This document shows positions 30,101-45,100 of a DNA stretch of 64,000 nucleotides, one piece after another. The number at the start of each line of letters is the position of its first letter. Position 1 is the first letter of the stretch. Under the pieces are notes generated by a model, which was not told the origin of the DNA, made no database searches, and saw only the letters and a program-made list of their open reading frames with translations. The stretch is from Tubulanus polymorphus (taxonomy: Eukaryota > Nemertea > Palaeonemertea > Tubulaniformes > Tubulanidae): NCBI RefSeq assembly GCF_964204645.1, contig NC_134027.1, positions 4,328,485 to 4,392,484 on the forward strand, read 5' to 3'. The position numbers and the translations under genes are program-made.

Positions 30101-33100
30101 GAATTTACGTCCACGGAATAAACTAACCGTTATACGGCGGACGTGTCTCTGATGATAAAAGAAACGAAGATTTAATGCGACACAATATGGGAAGATCTTG
30201 ACGAATTATCCCATGTACTAGAGCCGCGAAGAATGACAGAAGAATTAAGCCGGCGATATCACGAATATTACTTTTGTCACGGGATCTTGAACTAGTGACG
30301 CCAATTTCGTTATTTCCCAGTTGCTATACACATAAAACACCCCGACAGGAGACGATGAGAAACCTTTGTAAAAAGAAAGCGAGTCTAATGTGCGACAAGT
30401 CACGCTTTTTCAACCGACGCCGAGTGGAAAAAGTGAAGAGAAGTCACGGACAGATATTTTCGACGGTTCAGCCATGAACGACTCGAGGGCAGAAGACGCC
30501 ATAAAGTCCTTTAGTTTTCAGTGACATATTGTTAGTTTAATGTGAAAGCCTGCAACACATATTTCCCAAATAGTTTCTACTTCAATAAATATCGTATCTC
30601 AACATGCTCTTCGGTCAGAGTTGTATACGAAAATGACAATCGAATTCAGCCTTTTGTTTATCGGGATTAGTTCTTTTTAGAAAAAGAATGTATGGACCTG
30701 GGAGACTGAAGATTTATACTCCAACTAATGTTGATGTCATTAATCGCTCGGTAAGATTCGGTGGACGGACGGGTATCGTTAAGACAACTGAGCACGTCCT
30801 AGACGACCGCTCGGTGTCGTTTTCCGACAGGATGCACATTTGTTATCTGATGCACAAGGTAAAGACCGAACTGTCGGGTGTTTATCTTGATCCTTCCCAC
30901 GTTTCCACACCAGAAATTGACCATTTTCCAACAAAGGTACCACTAGTAGTCATGGCGATGATGACAAATTGCACCACTGTTTGTGGCTAGATAGAAAAAT
31001 ACCTTCAACATTACGACCATTTCGACGAAAAACTTGCACCGCATGATCACCGAAGAGGCTGGACGTTGCATACTTAAACTAGGCAGGTCTCGTTAAACAG
31101 TCTCGGTTATTTCTGTTGATAAACCGACACTAGCCTCCATATAAAATGGCTTCCAAATACAGCCTGTGACCATTTTATATCACGATGTTGATCGATATAA
31201 AGGGCCTATTAGGAATCATATCTACTGACGTGGACTGAACAGGCACACTGTTGGTTACGCGTTCGTTTGGTTTTCTACTACAGTTGCCAGAATTATTGGA
31301 AGTAATGTCAAAACATCGGCAACGAATTCTATTGCAAGCGCTTTCTGCGGTGACGTTCTTATTAACTGTTAATGACAGGCAGTTTCCGGCTATCTTGTAG
31401 TTTTCTTCCAACATTGAGAACGCAATCAGAGAATGACTTCTGCCGATGGCCTTCACAATATACGGATCAAACGGGAATGCCGCCGGAATCATCTTCTAGA
31501 CAGAGCATCGATAATAGCAAAATGACAACGATATAATGAGAAAAAGAAAACTCCGTCAATCGCACTTTTTAAACACGCTCTTTTCGACATCTATGCACGA
31601 ATGTCTCTAAGCATCGAGATTTCTTTTCTCCTCCATGAAATCGGATTCCGTCGGGGAAACCTGATCCCAGAAGAATCCAGATCAAATTAGACGATCACTG
31701 ATTGGAATTACTTCGCAGAAACAGGCACTGATATTGAATTAGGTTCTTATTTTAGGAGGCGAACGTTCCCAACTTCCGTCAATGAGACAGCAGCTCATCA
31801 ATTCGCTTTGTATAGATGGTTTTTCAACTGAGACTGAAAGAAAATTACATCTATGCAGGATAATCATCTGCTGATGATTTACTCTATATGAACTGACTGC
31901 AGTCTGTTTTGCGTAAAAATCGATCATTAGGAATAAAGAGAAATAGACGTATAGCTTCCAGTTTGAACAGTCTCAGTTTCATGCATGAAATAAAAAAGGG
32001 ACCGAACAACAGTTGTGTTGGCTATGAAAGAGGACACACATTTCCGTAAAACAAAATATGTTTCAAATCAATACGGTATGGATAAGAGAACACCTGTGAC
32101 CAAGTTCAATTTGCATATGAAATGTTACCGAGTTGTGCATGGATTCAGTATCACGCGACACGTCTGATTTGTAATGCTACATCTGCTCCTCGGATGACTG
32201 CAAATCAGACTCCATCAGAAGCGTGAAATGTGGAGCATTGATGCAGTAAACGCCACAGAGAGTCACAGATATATCCAGGTTCATGGTTCATTATCGATTA
32301 AAACCAGCATGTGGGGAAAAACTTACTTTATTGGGGGTATTTGGCGAAAACTACTGCGGAGTACACCAGGGTGTACTTCTTTTCTTTTAGAAATATAATA
32401 ACTCAAAGAATAGAAGGTTGTTAGACATATTCAAACAGGAAAACAAAGGCTTGTTTTCAACGTTAAAAAAATAATGTCACATAACGGAAACAGAGTAGAC
32501 CGAGCTTAGCTCACATGACCAAATCTGATGTCATCGTGTTTCGTGTTAATATAATAATTCTGTTATCATTTTCCCGACATCTGAAACTTGGGAAATGTCA
32601 GTATACATCATCTGGTCGGCGGATTAAAGTCGGTGCACAGTTCACTAGACTTAACTTGAAATACTCGAGGAAACGCGGGAGAAAGTTGATATCATCTGCT
32701 GGTAGATATGATACTTGGCGTCATCAGGTTACTAAAACTATCTTATTGAAATCGGAATATTTCACACACATCAAGGCTGAGCTTTCTTAAAATGTTGTTA
32801 TGGTTACTGTTGGAGGCTTTCTTGTACAAAATTTAAGTCGAGTTGATTGCTGGCGATGCGAAAGAAACGTCACAAATGCGTTCACTCTAGCGTATATGCA
32901 ACACCGATAAAGCCACGAAACTTAGATCAAACTAACGACCAAACTAGACCGTCTTTGAAGACGAGCAAACCCTAGGCACGCCACAGCGACATATTCCAAT
33001 TAGCATGCTCACGTACAGCTTGGAAGTAAAATTAATTGAAGTACCCTTTACAGTCAGCAGTATCCACGTGGAATATGAGTTAGACGCCTCACGATTATAA

Positions 33101-36100
33101 AAAGTGACATGCAACGAATAAGCGTAAATCCAATCTCTGTTTATCTACTTTCAAATTACATTATTAAGTTGATACACAGCAAATGAAATTGCTTCTCACG
33201 TCAATGCTGAACAGAATCCGCTACATTTGGTAATAACAAAACGAAACAATCGAATACAGGCGTTTCCGATAGAAGAGAATTCCCGATTAATTTAAGACGT
33301 TTCAACCATTATTGGAAACTATTTCAAGTTCAACGGCACGTATAATGTGTTTTTAATAAGGATTAGTAAGTGGAGATAGATCTTATTTAAAAAAATCAGC
33401 AACTTATATTGCCGGTGCTATGATTAATCTCAGCCTCTCGACAAAATATGACAACGAGGCACATTGGAATTTGGGACTATTGATAAATACACTATACAGT
33501 ACTTACTTGGCTACATTGAGTCCACTGAAAAATCTAGCGATATCTTGGTCCGATGACTGCCACGGTAGACCTCTAGCCCTAATTACACAATCATCATCAA
33601 CTGTATCAGCTCGACTACTGCAAAATAGAATAAACACTTCTGTTAATACTTTAAGTCAGAATCCACTACGATGAGTAAAATCTATCGAATTAAATAGATG
33701 TAGATAACAGATAATAAGATAAAAACACACTACATACAGATTTAAAAGGACTTTAATCAATCAAAAATTAGAATGACATGACGTTTCGAACTCTCACTAG
33801 AGATCATCATCAGGTCTCCATCTTATTATAATAGATAAACCGATTCGCGCGAGAAGTTAAACATCATTACACTAATACGACTTAGTGATCGATATTATAT
33901 GTAGATACTGATAATGACTAAGAGCGGCGGCGTGACATCGAGATTAAAGAGAGGAAGAACTGAAGTAATACGAGTTATCGAGTTCAATTAAAATGGATGA
34001 TATACGATAAAGTAAGACATCATGACACGGTGAAAGTCTAGCTTTAGACGCAAGCGAAATGTAATTATTACGACAACGAAACGTCGACAAGGGCCATGTC
34101 TAGCTCTTAATTTAATAAATGAAGCTGCGCACGAGATTACAGCACACATTCGACAAACCTAATTACCAACTCGGGGTCGCAGAATTAAATAAGCGTGTCG
34201 CGTCGTAAAGCTGGGGTGTACATTTGTGGATAAACAGTAACTGTCACCAAATGTAGCGCTGATAAACCTCACGTTTCGAATAGATAGAAAAATCAGTTCA
34301 TCGGAACTACTCGTAGCTCTATCTACCCCACCCATCTTCGTGAAATAGTCAATCTTCGGTTGGTTTGGCGATAAATCAAAAACGTGGACACCATGTTGGC
34401 AAACGAAAGACGCCGCAAAATCTACGGAGATTGCGTCTAATCACAAGATATATAGCGGCGACAGGAGAAGGGCCAATTCTGTCAATTACCGAATAATGAA
34501 ATCAACGACGAGATATAAAAGTAGAGACTACGAGGCAAATGCAGTAACGAGACTTCGACGTCGAAACCCGGACCTATCTTGTCAGTGTTTCAACTAAGAT
34601 TCGCCTCAAAAATACCTATCTACTGAAATGCTCGATGACTGAATAAAGCAGTTCGGAATGCAAATACCTTCGAGCATAGAGTCTCTTTTTCTGAAGGCGA
34701 GGTAAAATCGTGTACGCGACGATACGATGAGCATCCCTTGGAAATGCATTAAGCTGTCGAAGAGTAAATCCACCGTTATTGCGCAAACAACCTGTCGGCC
34801 ATCAGGAGAAAGACAGAGACGAGTAAAGCTTCGACAAGGTATTACTAGCTAGTCTTTGGCGTCGGATAAACGTATATACCTTGTAATATTGCCCAGGAGA
34901 CGCGATTGAGTTGCCTCGATTGGTGATCCAGTACCAGACAAAGAGCTGTCTCCAAGGATTCAGCACAATACCCAAAGGGTGAGATCGAGTAGCTGGTGCG
35001 ACGAGTACACGGAAATATAATTTGTATCAAGAATGGCCAGGCCACGAATAAATTTGCAACTTAAAAAAGCCACAGCGCATGTGCGAACGAACGATCGTTA
35101 TTTAGAGGTCGATTAATAGACTTTCATTGCACGATGGTTTTTTTATTACTCGCCGGTGCAAACTACCATTCCCATTTGAAAACCTGATGTAAAGTAATGA
35201 GGATACGAATTGCTCCGTCCAGCAACAAGGAACGAGGTGCGCCAGTTTAATTGAACGTCTTTAATGTTAAAAAGATGTAAAGCATAAAGCGTCGAGTTCA
35301 TTCCTCATTGCAATATAGAGTTTGACTAAGTCAAACACCGCATCTTTCTAAACACTGCCGTATTTTGACAAGCATGACAAACCCATTCATTTCCTTCCCG
35401 TAAACCACAATCGAAGAGAACTCACCGAGGCAGAGACTACTCCGGAATATATGAAAGAAGAAACGACAATTGCAGGGTTTTCTCAACGATAAAGTTGTTG
35501 ATTCAGAGTCTCTTAGAGTGTCTTCGATGACAGACGTGAATAAAAATCTAATTTCAAGATGAAAGCATGTATCAATGATGTCGGAGGTATAGGCTTCGGG
35601 GAGTTTTATTCATTCGTAAAAATCGTAGTAGTATCTTCGGAGATCGTCTTTGGGTCGTTGTAAAACTATATTGCTAACCCTGATTTAAGGAGAGTTTTTC
35701 TAAAGAAATTGACCTAGGACGATGTTAAGGGACTTTTCGAGTGGTTTGGATTGGAATAAGGAAGAGTAGTTGAGACACGTGAAGAGAAAATAATTGTTTT
35801 ATCAGTTCTATCTGGCAGTATAAACAGTCTCCATAGCAACATTTATAAAAGAATTGATAGATTTTACGGCAAATCGAAAGACATGTAGAAAGTTATTCTT
35901 GCGACATTAGATTTAGGATTTAAATCTTTTTCGACATTCGTTTTCTACATTCCTGAGCCTTTGGCTATATTCTGTGACAGACGGCGCCACCGGTACTGAC
36001 TGATCTATACCAGTTGTGAGTGTCGTAATGATTTCTCAATAATCGAATCGGACCATCCATGTAACATGTTAGTATCACGACACGAGGTGAGACGCGCTTC

Positions 36101-39100
36101 GTGGACGGCTGATCATCAAAACGATTTCTTCGTATGGCAAAAGACAATTACATACGGAAAAATACCGCGATGTGATTGTATAGTGACAAGGACTGTTTTC
36201 TGCACATTTTTCTCCGGAGCACACAACACGTTTATTCAATTACATCAGCAAGATTTATCTTGTATTCAAGGACGATCATCTTACGTAGTTTCTCTCCCAA
36301 AACAGTGCTTTAAAGCAAATAAACACAAAGGGAAGAAAATATCGAACATCTTGTTTGGTCTTTACACCTTGGTAGGAATGTGGATGGAATTCAAGCCTTG
36401 CCAAGAGGCGCGTAAATAATGAAGCACGCACCACAGATCCCTTGATATAGCAATGCAATCACAAAGATACTTCAAGAGAAGTAAGACTAAGAGAAATTTT
36501 GGAACCAGAGGCGAACGGGAAACTAAAGTGTTACGTTAATATAGACCGCCTTTCATAGTAGAACTGATAGAAGAAAATGCGCAAATCTAATCAAGTGTCG
36601 GTTTATTCTGAATTCTCGGCAGATCAAAGCCCCGTCAAGTAGAAATGTTTGTCAAGTTGGCAGAATAAAGCACAATCTCGGCACGGTGACTTAATCGTAT
36701 AAGAGGGTAAAACGAATGGCTTTGAAACGAACTGGGATCAGTTTCTCAAACGTTGGTTAAAGCATGGTTAAAGATAACCGGTGGATAAATACCAACGCAA
36801 AAATTAACTTTCAATTGTCACCATGTCAACTATCCACTGGTTAACTCTAACCAACTTTTGAGCAATTGACCCCTGATAGACGTGCTGCAAAGAACTCAGG
36901 TTCACGTCGAGAATTTTCTCTTATTGCCTCGATATGCTGTTTGCATTGGCGTGAGGGTTTCCTCAAAACAATATTGGTTCGTTAATGAAAGTTATAGCTT
37001 ATCACAATACTCAAAAATAAAGATGAATCGACTGATCACTCAGTTTCTCACTTTGAAGTCTACATCAGCTTCGACTGTAACTTTTTTTCAGACTGCCATT
37101 AATGGTACCGGGTTGCCAAAGGCAATGATCTTATTCGGGAATCGATATATTTTTAACCGCGCCGTTCGACGGTCTTTGATGCGGAAATACGATGGCCAAT
37201 ATCGCGAGTAATACTAGTATTCAACAGTGCTATTTTTTCCGCTGACAAGAGCTGAAGCAAATCTTTCGATCCATCCTTATTCTCAAAGGATTAGTCAATT
37301 GACGCGAATGGATGAATATATCGGGATGCTCTATCGGGAATGAACTTCCTTCTTCCCGACTTCATAATCATGAAGATTTCTGTGTCATTGCACGGGTTTT
37401 TTATTCTTCTACATCTTAGGAATAGCAAATTGAGACAATTCTATCTTTTCATGGCCGATCAATCATGATTTGAATTCTAGATCGGTGTTATAGCTCAATA
37501 TAGGGAGACGTTAACCCACACGAGAAAAGTAAAACTGATTAGTTTTTCGTCCAGATGTTTAAATCATATCCGGCACGGCGGGCGGGGCGGATATGAAATG
37601 CAATAAACAACGAGAGGGAAGCTAAGAAGGGATTAATAACTGAAATTAATATTCCCCGTGTCGATCTAGAATAGATCATGTTTGGTTTGCAATAAAAATC
37701 CCAATACCGCCCATGTCGACATTAACGAGAAATATCGGAATATACAACATGCGTTTATTTCGTCGCTCGGATTTTTAAATACGCGACAATCCCGTGAAGT
37801 CGTCGGAAAACTGTACGTAATAGCGATTGCAATATATCGTTCATCGTCTGTCAACAGATTTCTCGTTTCGGCGCATCGGAAATCAACTTTTCATGCATTA
37901 TTTACGCTTATACACGTATATACGTGACGTAGGTGTAACAGGTGCGTGGAAGTCTGTCGTGAGTCATATCATTGTATGTGCCATGAGACAGACCAGATTC
38001 AAAAATATCGCAGTAGCACTTTTTTGTATCAATTCGCCGAATCAATCAAGCGAGAGTTTTTGAATACCTAGCCGCTTTATTGAGCGATTAAGCGGGGTTA
38101 CGCTTACAAAGCGGTGTGAATTTATTGACAGAATTTCCCATACACAAATATAAGCACCGATGGAAATATGAAAATATGAATATATACGTACCATATACCG
38201 GGTTCAAGACGATGTTTTATGATTTCAGGTTCCCCGAATGCATGGCCTGAAATGAAATACGAAAGTAATAAACTTTGTTTGTTCGGTGAGAAATTTTACA
38301 CGCAATAGATTTTCATGTTTGAGTTGGGACATTAAAAATGATCGCACAGGCAATAAAAATATCATATTCCAAACCAGTAAAAACATAAATACAATACAGG
38401 CATGAATGAAGATTTCCGAGCAAGACCATGATCAAGAAATTAACTAAGTGATTATTGAGTCTGGAATGGGTATTTTTGAGGCGACAATTGCAGAAACAAT
38501 GACTCATTACTTAAGTGATGAACAAAAGCTCATTCTAAACTAAATGAATTTCAGATTTCTCAGCAAATTAAACGAATATGATATCTCATTAATCAAAATT
38601 GGTAGTGCAAGCATCATAGAATAGCGCCTGATGTCAGCATGATCTAATCTCATGATAACTCGGTGATTGGCTTGGCGCTGCTCGACAGGTATGAAATATA
38701 TCATCTTTTAGAGATTATTTTAGGTAAATCCGATCCACACGCAGTCTAGCGTATCACTGATCGCGCAGAGAATAACCATGAATTTAATCAACTGAACAAA
38801 TAAGGTATTGACCTCCCACCGTAGAGAGGGGTATTGAGTTTGATTAATTAAGTATTGTCATTTATTTGGTTATTATCCTAGCGGAATCAGTCAGTAGACT
38901 TTATCCAAAAGGGACCTATGCGTATTTCCATAACGACAATTGCAATACGTGAGGAGAACGTTTAATCATAGCCAATATGTGCTTGTTGGGGGCAATGTGT
39001 TGAAGTGTTATGTGGTAGCCAACACTTTGCCGAGAAATCGCTACAGTTTAAGTGTTGAGGAAACCATCGCCTCGGCATTCGAAGCAAATATTAATATCGG

Positions 39101-42100
39101 ACCTGTTCGAAATTGCGAAGAGTAATGAATTGATATCGAGTGTTGTCCCGGGCAAAAAATGAGTGTAAGCCAAGATGTGGTGGATATATGATATTTTTGG
39201 TCGGCAAATGATAACCGCGAGTCAAGTGACGCGGTTATGACTACAAGGTTAGTATTTGCCGAGCGGCAAAATTCGTGAATTGTAAAGCAAACGATGCTCC
39301 ACCGGTGAAAATGTCAGCACGACAATCTCCTCAGTCGCAGATGGGACACCGACAACTAAATTACCTATGACGAAAATCTCGCGTGTCATATTTAAAAGGC
39401 AAATTACCGACCAGAATTTATGAAACGGCGAACGAAGGGAATGTTTGCGCCGTTTCATATCGTTCCCCATAGTCTAATGGGAAGATAGGCTTCACGGTAA
39501 ACATATATCAACAGGGACAAATGAATACTTCGATAACAAAATGCGTCTGTTTGAATATGGTGAATATGAAATGTACCAGCTGACGTTTATCCTCTTATAA
39601 GCAACAGCTGCCCATATTAATAATCAATCCTCACATATTACGAGTACTGTTTCACATATAGTTTTCCGTATATATTCCGTTTTAGTCATGCATATTTCAA
39701 TTTGTATTGAATATGAATTTTATGCATTTTCTGAAATTTTGCAGGGAAAATGTACCCATATTAAATCTAAGGCTATGACATCGAGAATTTGATAATCATT
39801 TGCATAATTTGAAGAATGATGGTGTGCTTGCTGAAAAAAAATATATGTTCGAATATGTTAAATTTTCAGACAAATAATTCCTTGTTCGCCATAGAATTTC
39901 AATTTTCACTCACCGTCATTGATAAGTCTATGAATAACTCGGCCCATTTCCTGACACTGTCGCACACCATATTCAACTGACTGATCTTCTTCTAATCCTA
40001 GATCTGATGAAACAAATAAGTCAAGGAAGGCAAAGCGTTAATCTCATACTTCAGAGTAATTACACCTCGGGATCGAATTCGTGACGTAGATGTGCAGAAT
40101 AAAACTCCTAACATCTCGTTCACATCAGGACATCTTGTGAACGGGGAATTTACGACCAGGTATTAAAGGAAAAGACGAAGAATTATCCAGCGAGCCTCAT
40201 TAACGAATAACACAAAGCCATAAAGACTTTGCCGTCGGTTTATTGAAGAATCTGCATACCTCCCGACGGCCGCATTTGTCATTTATCAGGCACGAAATGC
40301 CAATAAGCTAAAATAGCCAACACGTACAGAAGCATTACGATGAGCGGAAGGGGAGATAAAGATTATGACCGGCTATATCAGAGGTTCGAACGATCCCAAC
40401 GGGGACGAATATTATCCAACACACGAATCAATACATTTCAAAGGCGCATCAAATCTGCAATATCTGACTGGTCACCTTCCCTAAACGCTATTAATCAATT
40501 TTGTTAATTGCATTCAAAATAAAGATGTAGACACACACGACAAATATTAATGAAAATGTCAATGGAAATGTCAAGTCAATAGGTTTAGGATATCAACTAA
40601 TACCACTCGATGTTCTAGAATTCATACACAAAAAAACTTGAATACAAAAATATAAGTAAATTCGTGGTATTCAAGCGATAATGAACCACTGCAAAACCCC
40701 TTCAGCCAGGCCGATAAGCCCATTACTACCTTCTACAGAATGACAAAATACTAGACTGGTTTTAGGAGAGATGTATAAATATACGTCTATATACTCGACG
40801 AAAAGATCTTGATTTCCATCTAAACCTTGCTTAAAAGACTGAGTAAATGGGTTGATGTATTGGAAATCGTTCTGGATGTATGGTGTAAACCGTTTGCAGC
40901 TGGTTCGTTCGGTCGCAGACATCAAATTAAGTCAAGGGCGTGCACGATCTGTTGACTTCCCTAATAGGAACAAATATTCCTAACCGAGTCGATGTTATTA
41001 CGAGGTAGAGCATCCACATGTTTTCCCGAAGTAACACACCGTTACGTAGCCCTTCGTTACCACACGGAAACTCCCGAAGATCTACGAACGACGTCAACAA
41101 TGGTTGTATCGCGTGTCAGTTGATATAACGATTAATTAAAGATGTATTTGATGAAATTTTAATCTAAATAAAGCAGATCACATCAGGATAATTTAATTGA
41201 ACCTAGGCAAATAACATCCAATCATGGAAATCTCGTTGCTAACCAAATCGTCACTTCAGATGAACGACGAGAGGTTGTTGTCTTTCGTGGCACAGCATTA
41301 ATACAAGCTACCGCCTTTTGCCGTTGGTGGTGACGAAATTCAGAAGATGTTTTTATTTCCCCCAGGTACGACAAATCACCTAGTTACAAAAAGACTCGCT
41401 GGGTCGAGCAAAACTAATTACACGCTACCGGAATGAATGCAGCGACATCGCCGAACTTTCTGTACATAAAGCGTTCTTCAGTGTGGTTAGAAATGTGATT
41501 TCATTGTTTTAGCAAGTTCTGTCACGTTTCAGGTAAATTGTATCAATCAATGGCTGTCTGTACAACAATCTTATAAACAGCATAAATATGCGGGCAAAAA
41601 TCAAAATATTACGATGAAGAGATTCGTTTCTACAACTCAAAGAATAAGATGTGTTCACACAGCGGAGGAATCTATGGCCGGTTCAATGCCTATCAACTAG
41701 CGTTAGACTTATGTATTCAGCTAATGAAGATAATACTCGCGTAGCAGAAGCTCTAATGATGCGAAACACCTAAGGAGATGAAGTGATTATGAAGACAGGA
41801 AGTTCATGTCCACGGCGCCAAACGATGGTCACATTATTTGAGCAGCAGATATATCTGCCTATCCTTACCACGTTATCAGTACCATTAAGACCAATTACCG
41901 AGATTGCAGACAAGGTAACAACAAATCCTATACTCGGTTAGGGAGGAATCGCCACCAGTATAGCCGAGTACTGCTCCTTTGGCGGGATAAAACTTCTCAA
42001 TGAGTCGCGAATGAAGAGAAACTATGAGTCCCACAATAAATAAGCCGAAAAGTTAAAATTCATCTTAAAATCCGATTTTTCGGTTTTCCAGGAATGAAAA

Positions 42101-45100
42101 TGGATTCGTTGAAAATGGGTTTTAAAGGAAAACTGAAAATTGTGACTTTAAGATAAAATGTCTACGTATCGATATTCTAACGAGTCGGCATTTTTATTGT
42201 GGGGCGTGTGGTTTACTACTGCTTTCATTAACGGTGGTAAATGAATTGCTGCGTTTAATAATATGCAGATCAAATTCAAAAGTAGGAAGCAAGTTGTCAA
42301 TAGCAATATTAAAGCTAATCACGGCCGACATTGAAGCAGGATAAACGAATTCATTAAATGGAATTACGGTATTACACAGTCTATCTCTCTTGTAACCGTG
42401 AATCGAATAAAGCCGTCGCTACGCAAGATGAATATTGTCCAGCGGGATTTTTTCTCGTAAATTTCCATTAAAAACGGTTTCGCACTGAAGATTAACCCGT
42501 CTATCTATACAAATAGCGTCGTTTCTCGTTATAGCCATTACCGGAAGTAATAAAAGAACATTGTGGAAGCGAACAAAATGGAATCGGTTTTCGTGTCGTA
42601 TTCGATCGACTATGTCTGCGTAATTTTCTACTTATCCATCACAAGTAATGGGAATTTCATAATTGGAACAAGAGGCGGGAAATAGGGGTGAAAATCCGAA
42701 ACCCACCTCCCTGTTCGGGAAGAAAATTGAATCGGTATTCGAACAGGGTCTCTATACAGATTAGTCTTTCCTGGATGTAAGGAGTTCTCGAGGAGATTTT
42801 AAGGAGAAAAGTTTCAAATTCCGAGGAAGTGTCTGCATCGCCTTCATATCCCAATTAGACTCCTAAATCGGTAGGCGGCTACAGTTTATCTCGGTAAACA
42901 GTTAATTCGGTGGTTTTGTAAACAAGTCTGTTTACCTAAACACGACTAAACCCGGTTTCTTCCAGTAACTTTCTAATCGGGGAAAATATCCTGGTCCCAA
43001 CTGTACCGATTTAGGCGTAATTTACTGTACAACTACAAACTAAACATTTCTAATTGCCAATTACTTCTCAAAATTTAAAGAGTTTTACAGGAGTTTCGGG
43101 GATTTTGATAAATTAGTTTTAGGCACCTTTAAAAGCATTTTCGGTTTGGAAGGATTTTTATGGAATCAAGGAGTCGTAGGGACTCTGTCGAATACATTTT
43201 TTATGTTAGAAAACTGTCTTCTACAATATTGTTCTCCGAATTCATCAAAATTTACCATCACAAGAGAAAGTGACCAATAATACGACTACTGAATCGACTT
43301 CATTTCGTGGTTGTTGAATATTTGAGGACTACTGAACTATGGTTTCGAGATTCGTATTTGAGTTAGTGTTCATTTCCGCATGAAGCCGGTGTCTGCATGC
43401 AGAGGAGTTAACATCGATGACGTGAACGCAAACTGCGAAGCGGATATGCACGTAATAAGAAACATGACCTAAGCCCAGAGTTTCGCATTAGTTGCAGTTG
43501 GTTGTTCCTCAGCGTACCGTTTCTATCGTACACCTTGCTACAAACAGCTGATCCAAATCAGTCACCGATTGCTACGTTCATTTCACACGTAAAGATACAA
43601 AAATGCCCAGCACTTCCACAAATCGACAATTCTTTTCCTTGTCAACTAATTGCTTCTGTCAAACGGGAATGTGATTGCCGAGTTGCCTCGTAGAACGGGA
43701 ATAGGTTTCAGTGAATTGAAGTCATTTTGTTCGGATGAACGTAATGGCAGTATATACAATATCTTCACCATTCAGGGTTATATTATCATTCGACATTCGA
43801 CACGTTGCACGACATGATTCCAGAATCTTCGTTCCTCGGGACACATATGCAATCATACGGCTTACACAAACTAACGAGACTGCAGGCCATATACCTTAAC
43901 AGTTGATGCAATAAAGAGGACGGCTAGGACATTTCCCAATATTAGACAGTCGTTCTGGCATCAGAACCATTACGGACTCGGTAGTTTGTAGATCTGACAT
44001 CACGTTAATAAAAACATTGCAATATGTCACCACCAACACAACAAGCTGTTACTGGCGGGTTGTAAAGTTTATCTGCAGGTCTAGCTGCACGCCAACTGTA
44101 TACGCTAACAAAAGCCATCTTTATTTCGGTTACGCCCTACAACCTCGCGCAAAAAATCATAGACTTTTTGTATTTCGATCACGGCGACGCATGTTGCAGC
44201 GTAACAGAGAAAATCCGTTTCCATGCTACAACGTACACGATCTAATGTGATTAAAAATCTATCTGCGGGGCAATTAAGAGCGAGAGCCAACTCCTGAAAA
44301 TAATGAAACGCGCATGCATCTATATGAGCACTTCCCAATCAAAATCGTCGACTTTTTCCAAAAGGCTCTGCACTGTACGTGAACGACGCCGAGGCAGACA
44401 ATATTTATCGGCGTATATTCCCATAGCGAGCAATTGAAAATACACGAAGAGCAATTTGGTGATATCCAGTGTCATCCCGAGAGGTCTTACGAGTAATCAT
44501 ATAAGCATCAGGAGTGCTCTGTTTGTGATTTTATTTCTCTTTCGTTACAGAGAATCGTCTAAGACGTGACATATGTCTAATACATCGAAAGCTTTAGATG
44601 CTATCCTGAACATCAAAGATGTTCAGGAGGGAGGAATTATTCCGGATTACAAAGATAATAATTCGCATGTAGTTCCAACTTGATGATTGCTCATAGAACC
44701 TCCGTCATGACATGCAATTTTGCCAACTACATTCAATTCAAGTAGTCCCTTATTCAAATTAAGTACAGTCGGAACAGCTCAGTATGAAGTTTGATCGAAA
44801 TCGTTCATTCAGACGGGCGCCAGACTTATTCCTTGGAGCATTGAAAAAATATCGTATGAATGAACAGTTCTGGAGAACTACGAGTCCACCGGTTGATGTA
44901 AAGCAGCGGAGAAAAGAAATGTCACGGCGAGACAAGAATGACAAGAAGGAGAAAATCTAATTAATGTCGAAATAAAAAATTAATGAAGCTTGTTATGTAC
45001 ATAGATTTCAGCCTTGAGTAATCGAGATAAGCGAATTCACGGCAGATGCGCATGTATTTTAGTGTCAGCTAATTAAAAACCGATTCCAATACAAATCACC

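Larger units (their letters stand above)
33618..38191 (-). other. ESRP intron 5
   Basis: 4.6 kb. It holds a MITE-like element (36734-36873) and a hammerhead-like core (33783-33813). The open frames, the longest 117 codons at 36066-36419, look random. Confidence 0.5.

Noticed and set aside
36066-36419. 117-codon plus frame in ESRP intron 5
   Set aside because: No domain, no conserved composition and no splice or promoter context. A frame of this length is not surprising in a long intron.
40382-40400. GGTTCGA motif suggestive of a tRNA T-loop
   Set aside because: No acceptor stem or anticodon arm could be folded around it.
44105-44338. 77-codon minus frame tested as an ESRP exon
   Set aside because: It does not match ESRP residues. 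The exons at 40003 and 50617 join directly with correct phase and sequence.
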